From Candidatus Loosdrechtia aerotolerans (lineage in GTDB: Bacteria; Planctomycetota; Brocadiia; Brocadiales; Brocadiaceae): DNA of 64,000 nt. The position numbers and the translations under genes were made by a program. The notes under the pieces were generated by a model, which saw only the letters and a program-made list of their open reading frames with translations, ran no database searches and was not told the origin of the DNA. Location of the stretch: contig SOER01000002.1 of assembly GCA_021646405.1 (NCBI GenBank), positions 62,001 through 126,000 on the forward strand, read 5' to 3'. This document shows, in pieces, positions 44,384-52,033 of this stretch; the first letter of the stretch is position 1; each line of letters starts with the position of its first letter.

Positions 44384-44484
44384 GCCCGCTAACGTTCACG
44401 ATCAGCCGCAATTTTCGCTGGCGCGGCTTTTGCGGATACAAAAGGCGTGACATCGGAAATTGTCGGCTGATCGTGCTGTTATGT
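44384..44484 (-). repeat. attC-like recombination site upstream of the cassette
   Basis: Read on the minus strand: R'' cacataac (44485-44478), L'' at 44475-44457, a long variable loop, L' at 44414-44397 and R' acgttagcgggc (44395-44384). The two L arms are complementary over 18 bases with a single extra A (44463) in L'', again the extrahelical base expected for attC. The orientation is the same as that of the site at 41764-41830, as in a cassette array. It would belong to a preceding cassette whose body lies to the right of the site. Confidence 0.7.
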
Positions 44485-44510
44485 GTCATCTTCAGGTTCG
44501 ATTCCCCAAG

Positions 44511-44640
44511 TTATGCGATTTCTATACCCGCCTTCGCAGCTAAACCTTTCGAATCGACATCTTTTATTTCAGCCGAATATATAAATAAAGAGAACATCTT
44601 TAGGGGTAAAACTTGCGTTGATAATTTTATTACTTTTCAA
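44511..44640 (-). pseudogene. Possible remnant of a preceding cassette gene
   Basis: A short open frame on the minus strand ends with a stop (44511-44513) about 26 bases before the R'' box of the right attC-like site. Its last residues (IKDVDSKGLAAKAGIEIA) look coding, but no start or upstream gene body is recognisable and the DNA to the right becomes very AT-rich. It could be the 3' end of a gene whose rest was lost. No family is recognised. Confidence 0.3.
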
Positions 44641-45028
44641 AAAGTCAGGATTTAATATACTCGGATTGTATGCTTTTGCAAGCATAACAATTGAAAAATT
44701 TGTATAATTAGACGTCATAATTATTGGTTAGAAGAATATTTAAAAAAGAAAGATGAAATGTGCATTTACTATACATTAGAGTAGATTATTTTGTCAAGAA
44801 GAGATATTTAATTTTAACATAAACTATCGCCTCCATCATTCTACGATTAGTACTGTAAGGAAATTCTCCTTGTGGCTTCGGTAGTTAGTGAGCTAATGAA
44901 GTATAAAGAATCTATGGACATCAGGGATTACTTATTTTATAATTAAGGGGTCAACTATTATATAGAATAATTGCGTATATAGTTATGTTTTAGCATGATA
45001 GAGATTTTGGTTTTGTTTGAATTTGAAT
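44641..45028. other. AT-rich intergenic region right of the cassette
   Basis: About 390 bases without a gene. It contains a near-palindrome (ttgtatgctt...aagcataacaa, about 44667-44690). The change from GC-rich cassette DNA to AT-rich DNA happens within 44540-44700. No clear ribosome binding site is seen before 45029. Confidence 0.4.
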
Positions 45029-45925
45029 ATGATAAAGATAAACAGAGAAGATCACGATATTCCTGAAGATATGGTACTCATCCCTGAAGGGCCTTTCTTG
45101 ATGGGGAGTACAAAACATGATATTGACAAGCTGTTGGAGCTTGACCAAAATATTGAAACAGATCGGCTGTATAATGAATTTCCGCAAAGAGAAATCTCCT
45201 TAAACGCATATCTTATAGATAAACACCCGGTTACCAATGCTCAATTTAAGAGATTTATTGAGTCAGGGGGGTACAGAGAGAAGGCGTTCTGGTCGGACAC
45301 CGGATGGAAATATATTATAGAAAACCCTCCGGGTGATAGTGATTTGGATGCCATTTCCCAGGGCGAACAGGATTGTCCTGTTGTAAACATCTCCTGGTAT
45401 GAAGCAGAGGCATTTGCAAACTGGGCGGGAAAAAGACTTCCTACTGAGGCGGAATGGGAAAAGGCAGCCCGTGGAAGTGATGGCAGGATGTACCCATGGG
45501 GAAACGACTTTGATAAAGCCCGGTTAAATTGTGCCGAGTTAAAGATCGAAAAACCTACCCCGGTCACAAAATTTCCCCAGGGTCAAAGTGTTTACGGGTG
45601 TTTTGATATGGCAGGCAACGTATGGGAATGGGTAGCTGACTGGTATGATAGTCAGTACTATCAACATTCTCCTGATGAGAACCCACAAGGACCAACAATA
45701 GCGGAGGAAAATCCCTATTTTGGAAGACCCGAGGATGTGGGCATCTCTATTTATGAATTAAAGCCGTCTCCGACGAGCGGGGTGCTGAGTGGTTGTAAGG
45801 TGCTGCGGGGCGGTTCATGGAATGGATCCGGTTTGATCCATATCCGCTGCGCAAACCGGGATTATGATGAGCCTGCCTATAAGAACGATACCATTGGTTT
45901 CCGATGTGCTAAGTCTCTGCTATAA
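45029..45925 (+). CDS. SUMF1/FGE-sulfatase-fold protein lacking the FGE active-site cysteines
   Basis: 298 residues from ATG 45029 (TTG 45017 is an alternative). The formylglycine-generating-enzyme fold is clear: MVLIPEGPFLMGS, VTNAQFKRFIESGGY, CPVVNISWYEAEAFANWAGKRLPTEAEWEKAARG, YPWGNDFD and GNVWEWVADWYDSQYY, and the end GGSWNGSGLIHIRCANR...TIGFRCA. In true FGE enzymes two active-site cysteines lie within the block before 'RCA.R'; here that block reads NGSGLIHI, without Cys. The protein is therefore probably not a sulfatase-activating enzyme; many related proteins have other roles (for example ergothioneine-type or regulatory proteins). Function unknown. Confidence 0.85.
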   Translation: MIKINREDHDIPEDMVLIPEGPFLMGSTKHDIDKLLELDQNIETDRLYNEFPQREISLNAYLIDKHPVTNAQFKRFIESGGYREKAFWSDTGWKYIIENPPGDSDLDAISQGEQDCPVVNISWYEAEAFANWAGKRLPTEAEWEKAARGSDGRMYPWGNDFDKARLNCAELKIEKPTPVTKFPQGQSVYGCFDMAGNVWEWVADWYDSQYYQHSPDENPQGPTIAEENPYFGRPEDVGISIYELKPSPTSGVLSGCKVLRGGSWNGSGLIHIRCANRDYDEPAYKNDTIGFRCAKSLL

Positions 45926-46106
45926 AAGAAGGGCACCCTATAGAAAACGGAATACACGCATTGAGAAGAGGTATGGTCAAAATGAATCCCGGACGAATAC
46001 AGAATGAGAAGAATGTCCGGATAGGGTGGATTAAGTGTGGTGGATCTATCCGGTTATGAGATTTTGTATTGTATAATCTTTTTCTGTAAGCAAATAAGAA
46101 ATAAAC

Positions 46107-46451
46107 ATGAAAATCATCTCCCTTTCTGATATCACGGAAGAAGGCATTTCTCATAACCCTGAAATAAAAAAGAAGGTAATGATCAGGCGTGGTGAAATAC
46201 CCTATATAACAAATTTTTCTCAGGCGAATTTTAAACCCGGTCAGACATCCGGTCAGCACATTCATGAAAACCTCTATGAGGTTTTCCTTGTTGAGGAGGG
46301 TGAAGGGACTATTTGTATTGAAAATACAGAGTATTATGTCAGGAAGGGATTTTGTGTCGTGGCCGAACCAGGAGAGATGCATAATATAATAAATACCACC
46401 CAGTCAGATTTTGTAATAACATATTTCGGACTGAAGGCTGAAAAGAAATAA
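46107..46451 (+). CDS. Cupin-domain protein
   Basis: 114 residues. The two cupin motifs are visible: GQTSGQHIHENLYEVFLVEEGEG near residues 47-69, supplying two His and one Glu ligand, and VVAEPGEMHNIIN near 90-101, supplying the last His. A single conserved beta-barrel of this size is typical of small stand-alone cupins, which bind a divalent metal and act as sugar-nucleotide or small-molecule enzymes or sensors. No neighbouring gene reveals its substrate. Confidence 0.85.
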   Translation: MKIISLSDITEEGISHNPEIKKKVMIRRGEIPYITNFSQANFKPGQTSGQHIHENLYEVFLVEEGEGTICIENTEYYVRKGFCVVAEPGEMHNIINTTQSDFVITYFGLKAEKK

Positions 46452-46539
46452 AATAAGCTACAGAATACACTGAGAAATACTTTTTGTTCTTCAGGGTGTA
46501 ATGTTGATTGATACTTTTCCTTATAATAAGGAGATTACA

Positions 46540-46950
46540 ATGATTAAAAGAATCAAAAATATCCTTGCTTCAAAAGAGTTTAAACAGGCCAGAAATGAAG
46601 CAGAAGGGCATAGAGATAATACGGAGAAAACAGAAAAATTAGTTGATGAGGCTGCTAAGAAATTCCAAAGGAAGAAGCAGAGCCAATTTGGCCAGGCATG
46701 GGAGTACCTCGCGGCCCTGATTCGTATGGTACAGGCCTATATCCGCCGGGAATATACTCAAGTTCCCTGGGAATCCATAGCATTATCAATAACTGCTATC
46801 ATCTATTTTGTATCGCCAATTGATCTGATTCCGGATTTCCTCCTGAGTCTTGCCTACATTGATGATGCTGCGGTTATTGCGTTTGTAATACGGGCAATCA
46901 GGAAAGATTTAGAGGATTTCCTGCGATGGGAAGCAGAGCGAAATGTATAA
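46540..46950 (+). CDS. DUF1232 (YkvA-like) small membrane protein
   Basis: 136 residues from ATG 46540 (AAGGAG at 46528-46533); an upstream ATG at 46501 would add residues without signal character. The N-terminal half is soluble and charged; the family block is SITAIIYFVSPIDLIPDFLLSLAYIDDAAVIAFVIRAI in two hydrophobic stretches (the 'YF.SPIDLIPDF...G..DD' signature), near residues 85-125. DUF1232 proteins are of unknown function. The length is typical. Confidence 0.88.
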   Translation: MIKRIKNILASKEFKQARNEAEGHRDNTEKTEKLVDEAAKKFQRKKQSQFGQAWEYLAALIRMVQAYIRREYTQVPWESIALSITAIIYFVSPIDLIPDFLLSLAYIDDAAVIAFVIRAIRKDLEDFLRWEAERNV

Positions 46951-47128
46951 ATAATAATATAAGGAGATTCAATCTACCAGACAAAAACTATAGGGATATA
47001 CCATATATTTTTGTGCCTTTGAGGCTTTGTGTGAGAATACAGAAAGTAAAATAGGAAAACCTCTTGAATATCAAATATATAATATATCTGACATTCAAGA
47101 GGTTTTAAATCTGCAGTACTTCAGGAGC

Positions 47129-47455
47129 TCATTTTGGGCTGAGAATCGGGTATCCTGCTTTTTTCCATCCCTTAACACCGCCCTCAAGGGCCTTTGCATT
47201 TTTATACCCTTGTTCTTTGTAATATGCTGCCCGACCGGCAGAGGTATTTTCGTTTGGTCAGTCACAGTAGAATATAATCTCCCGGTCTTTCTCAAGTGAA
47301 GGGAGCCTGGATCTGAATTCATTTAGCGAGATTGCCCCTTCCAACTGCATCTGCCGAAACATATCTTCATCATTATATGCACAAACCAGCAGGGCTGAAT
47401 CAGACTCTAATTTTTGACGGGTTTCTTCCGGAGTAATACGTGCAACTTCTGTCAT
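47129..47455 (-). CDS. Rhodanese-like protein with in-frame TGA at residue 66: candidate selenoprotein
   Basis: Read from ATG 47455 (GAGG about 8 bases upstream), the rhodanese sequence (RITPEETRQKLESDSALLVC, GAISLNEFRSRLPSLEKD, REIIFYCD) reaches a TGA at 47260-47258. The same frame continues without another stop for 42 codons: PNENTSAGRAAYYKEQGYKN then EGGVKGWKKAGYPILSPK, a complete rhodanese ending (family 'GG...W...GYP'). The TGA replaces the second residue after the catalytic Cys64. Homologues of this type carry YCxCPNE there, so the TGA stands where Cys is expected. A hairpin with loop GGUCG begins 16 bases after the TGA. With Sec the product is 108 residues; without it, a truncated 65. 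It follows nifJ by 52 bases on the same strand. Confidence 0.7.
47221..47257 (-). promoter_or_regulatory. Candidate bacterial SECIS hairpin
   Basis: On the minus strand, just after the TGA: upper stem CUGCC (47241-47237) pairs with GGCAG (47231-47227) around the loop GGUCG, with a lower stem AAUA/UAUU below a small internal loop. The GGU of the loop starts 21 bases after the TGA. Bacterial SECIS elements are defined by a short stem, a G at the start of the apical loop and about 16-37 bases between UGA and loop; the E. coli fdhF element also has a GGUC loop. Confidence 0.6.
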
Positions 47456-47506
47456 AATACACCTCTGTTCTTCATAAAACATTTTAAAAATTTTGTAACG
47501 TATAGT

Positions 47507-50500
47507 TTAAGCAGGTTCTTCTGCCGGAGACCACTTTGCCATATGCTTCAGAAACCTCCATCTCCTCTTCACATCGGCCTCAGCCTCCTTCATAAGGGCG
47601 GCCGCCAATTCCGGGTTACCCGCCCTTAATGTCCGGTAACGATTCTCGTTATACGCGTACTCTGCAAAGGAGATCGTTGGTTCTCCACTATCAAGAGTAA
47701 GAGGATTTTTCCCCTCCTTTTCCAATTCCGGGTTGTAGCGATAGAGCGGCCAATGACCACAGGCAACAGCCTTCTTCATTGCATCAACCCCCTTGCTCAT
47801 TTCAATGCCATGTGCTATGCAGGTAGAATAGGCAATAATCAGGGCAGGGCCGTCGTATGCATGCGCTTCAGTAAATGCCTTTATTGTTTGAAGTTGATTC
47901 GCTCCAAAGGCAACCTGTGCTATATAAATATTCCCGTAGGTAGCCATAATCATACCAATGTTCTTTTTGGGTGTTCTCTTTCCGCCTGCTGCAAATGGAG
48001 CCATTGCCGCTAAGGGGGTTGCCTTGGACATCTGACCACCTGTATTTGAATACACCTCTGTATCCAGAATCAAAAGCTTTATGTTTTCACCCGATGCCAG
48101 AACGTGGTCAACGCCGCCGTAACCAATGTCATATGCCCATCCATCTCCTCCAATTGCCCATACCGATTTCTTCACAAAGTAATCGGCAAAAGAAAGAAGA
48201 TGTTTTGCCTCGGTTGAATTGTCGTTCAATAATCTCTGTTTTAATTCTCCGACACGGGTCCTCAGTGCCTCAATTCCTTCCCGGGTTGACTGGTCGGCAT
48301 TTTTTATTGAATCAAATAGCCCTTTTGCATCCGCATATGCGGGGCGTATAGCAAGTTTATCGAGCAATTCTAATGCCTGCATAAAGAATTTATCGACTGT
48401 TTGTCTCATACCAAGGCCGAATTCAGCAGTATCCTCAAATAATGAGTTTGACCATACCGGTCCCCTGCCGTCATCCCGGGTTGTATACGGGGTTGTTGGT
48501 AAGTTCCCGCCATAGATAGAGGAACACCCTGTAGCGTTGGCAATAATCAACCGGTCTCCAAATAATTGCGTAAGTAATTTTATATAAGGGGTTTCTCCAC
48601 AGCCGGCACATGCACTATGGTACTCAAATAATGGCCTTGAAAACTGGCTTCCTTTTACCGTGGTAACCTTGTACCGGGAAGGATCGAGTTCGGGCAGGCT
48701 GAGAAAGAAGTCATAATTCCTGGCCTCCTCGTATCTCAGTGGTTCCCGGGGTCTCATATTAATTGCCTTAAAGTCAGGAATCTTTTTGCCTTCTGCATCC
48801 TTTTTATATGCAGGACACACAAATACACAGGAACCACAACCGGTACAATCTTCAGGTGCCACCTGAACGGTAAATTTAAGTCCCTTCAGTTCTTTTCCTG
48901 CAGCATCGATAGATTTAAAAGGAGGCGGTGCGTTTTTTAATAACGATGAATCGTATGCCTTTATCCTGATCGTTGCATGGGGGCATACATATGAGCATTG
49001 ACCGCATTGTATACAAATATCAGGTTCCCAGATAGGTATTTCAATGGCGATATTTCTCTTTTCGTATTTGGTAGTTCCTGTCGGCCATGTACCATCATCA
49101 GGTATTACAGAGACAGGCAACCGGTCCCCTTTATTGGCAATCATCTGTGCCGTTACCCGTTTAACAAATTCCGGGGCATCTTCAGGTACCGGTACCCGCA
49201 TCCTGACCTTACTGGTAACCTTGTCAGGTACCGGTACCTCAGTAATGCTCTGCACTGCTTTGTCTACTGCGCTGTAATTCAGTTGAACTACTCTTTCGCC
49301 CTTCTTTATATAGGTGTTTCTGATTTCGGACTTGATCGACTGAATAGCATCTTCCTTTGGAATAATTCCTGAAATAATAAAGAAGGCGGTTTGCATGACC
49401 GTATTGATCTTTCCACCGAGTGCAAGTTCATCAGCAATCGCAACAGCATCAATGATATAGAGCTTCATATTCTTTGAGATGAGCTGTTCCTGTACTTCAA
49501 AAGGCAAGGTATCCCACACTTTGTCTTTGCTTTGGGAAGTTGTGAGGAGAAATGTTGATCCTGTCTCGGCATTGGCTAACATATCAATCCTCTCCAGGAA
49601 TGCAGTATTATGACAGGCGATAAAATTTGCCCTTGGAACAAGATACGGGTGATGTATTTCATCTCTTCCAAACCGGAGATGGGATATCGTCATGGCACCG
49701 GATTTCTTTGAATCGTAAACAAAATAACCCTGGGCATAATTGTCCGTTTCCGTCCCTATAATCTTTATTGTATTTTTATTGGCACTAACCGTACCATCGG
49801 AGCCTAATCCATAAAACAGGGCACGAAAAACACCACCCCCTTCTATAGAAAAGGATTCGTCATAAGCAAGGCTGGTACCGGTAACGTCGTCATCAATACC
49901 TATTGTGAAATGGTTTTTGGGTTTATTCTGCCCGAGATTATCGAATACCGCCTTGACCATAGCGGGGGTGAAGTCCTTTGAACCAAGACCGTAACGGCCT
50001 CCAACAATGGTCGGATATCTCGTAAATCTGGAAGATCCTTTTCCCATTGCCTCTCCTATAGCGGTCCTGACATCAAGATAGAGCGGCTCACCTATCGCAC
50101 CGGGTTCTTTTGTACGATCAAGGACGGCAATTGCTTTAACACTCTCCGGCAGGCAACCAACAAAGGCATCGATATCGAAGGGTCTGAAAAGTCTCACCTG
50201 AACAAGCCCCAGTTTTTCCCCCCTTGTATTGAGGGCATTTACTGTGTCTGATACCGTTTCTCCCGATGATCCCATCGTTACGATGACACGTTCTGCATTC
50301 GGATCGCCGGAATATTCAAAGAGTTTATAGTGACGGCCAACGATACGTGCAAAGGTATCCATAGCCTTCTGCACAATAGATGGAACTGCATTATAGTACC
50401 TGTTTACCGTTTCTCTTCCCTGAAAGTATACGTCTGGGTTCTGTGCAGTTCCGCGGATATATGGCTGGTCAGGAGTAAGTCCTCTCTTGCGGTGCGCTAT

Positions 50501-51100
50501 TACAAGGTCATCCCGGATCATTGCTCGCATATCATCAAAGGTCAGTTCCCCGATCTTTCGGACCTCATGGGATGTCCTGAATCCATCAAAGAAGTGCAGG
50601 AATGGTATCCTGGATTCGAGGGTGGCTGCTTGTGCAATCAGGGCAAAGTCCATTGCCTCCTGAACGTTTTGAGAACAGAACAGGGCAAAACCGGTTGCCC
50701 GTGCAGCCATTACATCTGAGTGATCTCCAAAGATGGATAATGCCTGGCATGCCAGAGACCGGGCAGTTATATGAAAGACGGTGGGCGTAAGTTCGCCTGC
50801 AATTTTATACATATTAGGAATGATAAGTAAAAGACCTTGAGAGGCCGAAATTGTCGTGGCTAATGCACCGGTTGTGAGTGAACCATGAACCGCTCCCGCA
50901 ACACCTGCCTCTGACTGCATTTGGCTTACCCTGGGTACTGTGCCCCATATATTTACCTCACCCCGTGCAGATTTTGCATCACAAAGCTCTGCAATGGGCG
51001 TTGAAGGGGTTATCGGATAAATAGTAATAATCTCGTTGACACCATGCACAACATGTGCACATGCTGTGCAGCCGTCAACCGTTATCATCTTTCGGTTCAT
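47507..51100 (-). CDS. nifJ: Pyruvate:ferredoxin (flavodoxin) oxidoreductase
   Basis: 1197 residues, the single-chain form. The N-terminal pyrimidine-binding domain has ITIYPITPSTPIAELCD and SQMQSEAGVAGAVHG; the middle has the gamma and ferredoxin-like domains with two 4Fe-4S motifs, CIQCGQCSYVCPHA and CTGCGSCVFVCPAY; the C-terminal diphosphate-binding domain has HSACAGCGETPYIKLL, ATGCSSIYGGNLP and GGDGWAYDIGYGGVDH. It interconverts pyruvate and acetyl-CoA plus CO2 with reduced ferredoxin, using thiamine diphosphate. In autotrophs with the acetyl-CoA pathway it works towards pyruvate. GAGGA before ATG 51100 is the ribosome binding site. The rhodanese-like gene follows in the same direction. 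Confidence 0.97.
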   Translation of the reverse strand: MNRKMITVDGCTACAHVVHGVNEIITIYPITPSTPIAELCDAKSARGEVNIWGTVPRVSQMQSEAGVAGAVHGSLTTGALATTISASQGLLLIIPNMYKIAGELTPTVFHITARSLACQALSIFGDHSDVMAARATGFALFCSQNVQEAMDFALIAQAATLESRIPFLHFFDGFRTSHEVRKIGELTFDDMRAMIRDDLVIAHRKRGLTPDQPYIRGTAQNPDVYFQGRETVNRYYNAVPSIVQKAMDTFARIVGRHYKLFEYSGDPNAERVIVTMGSSGETVSDTVNALNTRGEKLGLVQVRLFRPFDIDAFVGCLPESVKAIAVLDRTKEPGAIGEPLYLDVRTAIGEAMGKGSSRFTRYPTIVGGRYGLGSKDFTPAMVKAVFDNLGQNKPKNHFTIGIDDDVTGTSLAYDESFSIEGGGVFRALFYGLGSDGTVSANKNTIKIIGTETDNYAQGYFVYDSKKSGAMTISHLRFGRDEIHHPYLVPRANFIACHNTAFLERIDMLANAETGSTFLLTTSQSKDKVWDTLPFEVQEQLISKNMKLYIIDAVAIADELALGGKINTVMQTAFFIISGIIPKEDAIQSIKSEIRNTYIKKGERVVQLNYSAVDKAVQSITEVPVPDKVTSKVRMRVPVPEDAPEFVKRVTAQMIANKGDRLPVSVIPDDGTWPTGTTKYEKRNIAIEIPIWEPDICIQCGQCSYVCPHATIRIKAYDSSLLKNAPPPFKSIDAAGKELKGLKFTVQVAPEDCTGCGSCVFVCPAYKKDAEGKKIPDFKAINMRPREPLRYEEARNYDFFLSLPELDPSRYKVTTVKGSQFSRPLFEYHSACAGCGETPYIKLLTQLFGDRLIIANATGCSSIYGGNLPTTPYTTRDDGRGPVWSNSLFEDTAEFGLGMRQTVDKFFMQALELLDKLAIRPAYADAKGLFDSIKNADQSTREGIEALRTRVGELKQRLLNDNSTEAKHLLSFADYFVKKSVWAIGGDGWAYDIGYGGVDHVLASGENIKLLILDTEVYSNTGGQMSKATPLAAMAPFAAGGKRTPKKNIGMIMATYGNIYIAQVAFGANQLQTIKAFTEAHAYDGPALIIAYSTCIAHGIEMSKGVDAMKKAVACGHWPLYRYNPELEKEGKNPLTLDSGEPTISFAEYAYNENRYRTLRAGNPELAAALMKEAEADVKRRWRFLKHMAKWSPAEEPA

Positions 51101-51138
51101 ATCATTTTCCTCATAAATTTCAAATTATGTGATAGCTA

Positions 51139-51561
51139 TCAGGTCAATAATACCCTGAATTTGCCTTTACGTCTGTACAGGGTCATATCCCGTCTGTAAT
51201 ACTGTTTTATCATCATTACACTACCAACGGAAATCATCAGGAGGGCAAAGGAAAAAAGCAGTACTGTTTGAGATACCAGGTGTGCAAAGTGTGAGCCAAA
51301 GTAAGCACCGGGTATGCCTGATGCAGCAAAAAGCCCGCCGGTCTTTGCTTTAACCGTACCCTGCCGGTAATGAAGTCCTGTACTAATAATGTTCGTTATC
51401 CCAACAATAACCAATGATGTAGCAACAGCCTGATGAACATTGATACCAATAACATAAACGAGGATGGGCACAGTAATGGTAGAACTGCCACTGCCAATCA
51501 AACCAAGACTCAGCCCTATCAGTACACTCAAGGCAAATCCTGCAATCAAATGAATTCCCAT
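51139..51561 (-). CDS. Half-size TauE/SafE family membrane protein
   Basis: 140 residues from ATG 51561 (GGAGG five bases upstream). The N-terminal repeat of the TauE/SafE family is clear: GLSLGLIGSGSSTITVPILVYVIGINVHQAVATSLVIVGITN over two helices, then GLFAASGIPGAYFGSHFAHLV. Full-length proteins are about 250-270 residues with two such repeats; here the protein stops after one, with a basic tail. It could function as a dimer, as known for some half-size membrane proteins, or be a truncated remnant. Sulfite, sulfoacetate or taurine-derived anions are family substrates; not established here. Confidence 0.7.
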   Translation of the reverse strand: MGIHLIAGFALSVLIGLSLGLIGSGSSTITVPILVYVIGINVHQAVATSLVIVGITNIISTGLHYRQGTVKAKTGGLFAASGIPGAYFGSHFAHLVSQTVLLFSFALLMISVGSVMMIKQYYRRDMTLYRRKGKFRVLLT

Positions 51562-52033
51562 AGGTACCTCCATTCACCCTTTCTCCCTGTCATCCCGTAT
51601 ACCCTCCACCTTGTCATCCTGTACATAATACCCTCTCCTACGACCGAATCAGGCTGGGTTTTCAAAGATAAAACCCACAGGCTTTTTACCCCTTCCAGGA
51701 GGGGACTTTTATACTCCCCTCTGGAGTTCATCCTTACCCACATCTTTAAAATACCTTAAAACAGAGTACAGGTCGTTCCTCCGGAGTTCTCCTTACAAAA
51801 ATGAACCAGGATTAATTACATCATTACGGACAAACAAGTTTGTCTGTGCCACCCACAACTCAACCTAAGATTTAAGTTAACGCTTATGACCCTGTCACCC
51901 TGAGTGGAACGAAGGGTCTCGTTTTTTGAGTGGGAGATTCTTCATTGTTTCGGGATTCTTCGCGGAGCCTGCCCTGATCTTGCCGAAGGGGGCTAAAAAT
52001 GACACATGGTATAGATAGCTGAACAGTTACGAA
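51562..52033. repeat. Mosaic of dispersed intergenic repeats
   Basis: No supported gene. 51721-51746 is the inverted copy of 29289-29314 (23 of 26 by eye). 51826-51855 is the inverted relative of 39758-39787. A further block at about 51894-52010 (gtcaccctgagtggaacgaa, then segments around ttcttcgcggagcct and gatcttgccgaagggggc) is of a type often scattered through bacterial genomes. A stretch at about 51660-51745 rich in tttttacccct and cccctctggagtt also recalls 29150-29180. Confidence 0.6.

Larger units (their letters stand above)
41770..44392 (-). mobile_element. Integron-type gene cassette carrying a restriction-modification system
   Basis: The cassette, read on the minus strand, begins ttagcgggc (from 44392), carries the endonuclease and methyltransferase genes, and ends in its own attC-like site. 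The match of cassette start to R'' box (10 of 10 complementary bases) is the expected hallmark of a once-circular cassette. The DNA is visibly richer in G and C than the surroundings and codon use changes accordingly. At about 2.6 kb it is larger than most cassettes. No integron integrase is in the window, so this may be part of an integrase-free attC cluster, or a cassette inserted at an ectopic site. Confidence 0.7.

Noticed and set aside
44490-44520. A tRNA-like T-arm (ggttcgattcc) right of the cassette
   Set aside because: The expected five-base-pair stem around the loop does not form and no acceptor or anticodon stems are found, so it is not a tRNA or a clear tRNA fragment.
47095-47322. 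A separate minus-strand reading frame of about 75 residues overlapping the rhodanese end
   Set aside because: It is out of frame with the rhodanese sequence and has no ribosome binding site or family match; the in-frame continuation through the TGA explains the conserved residues.
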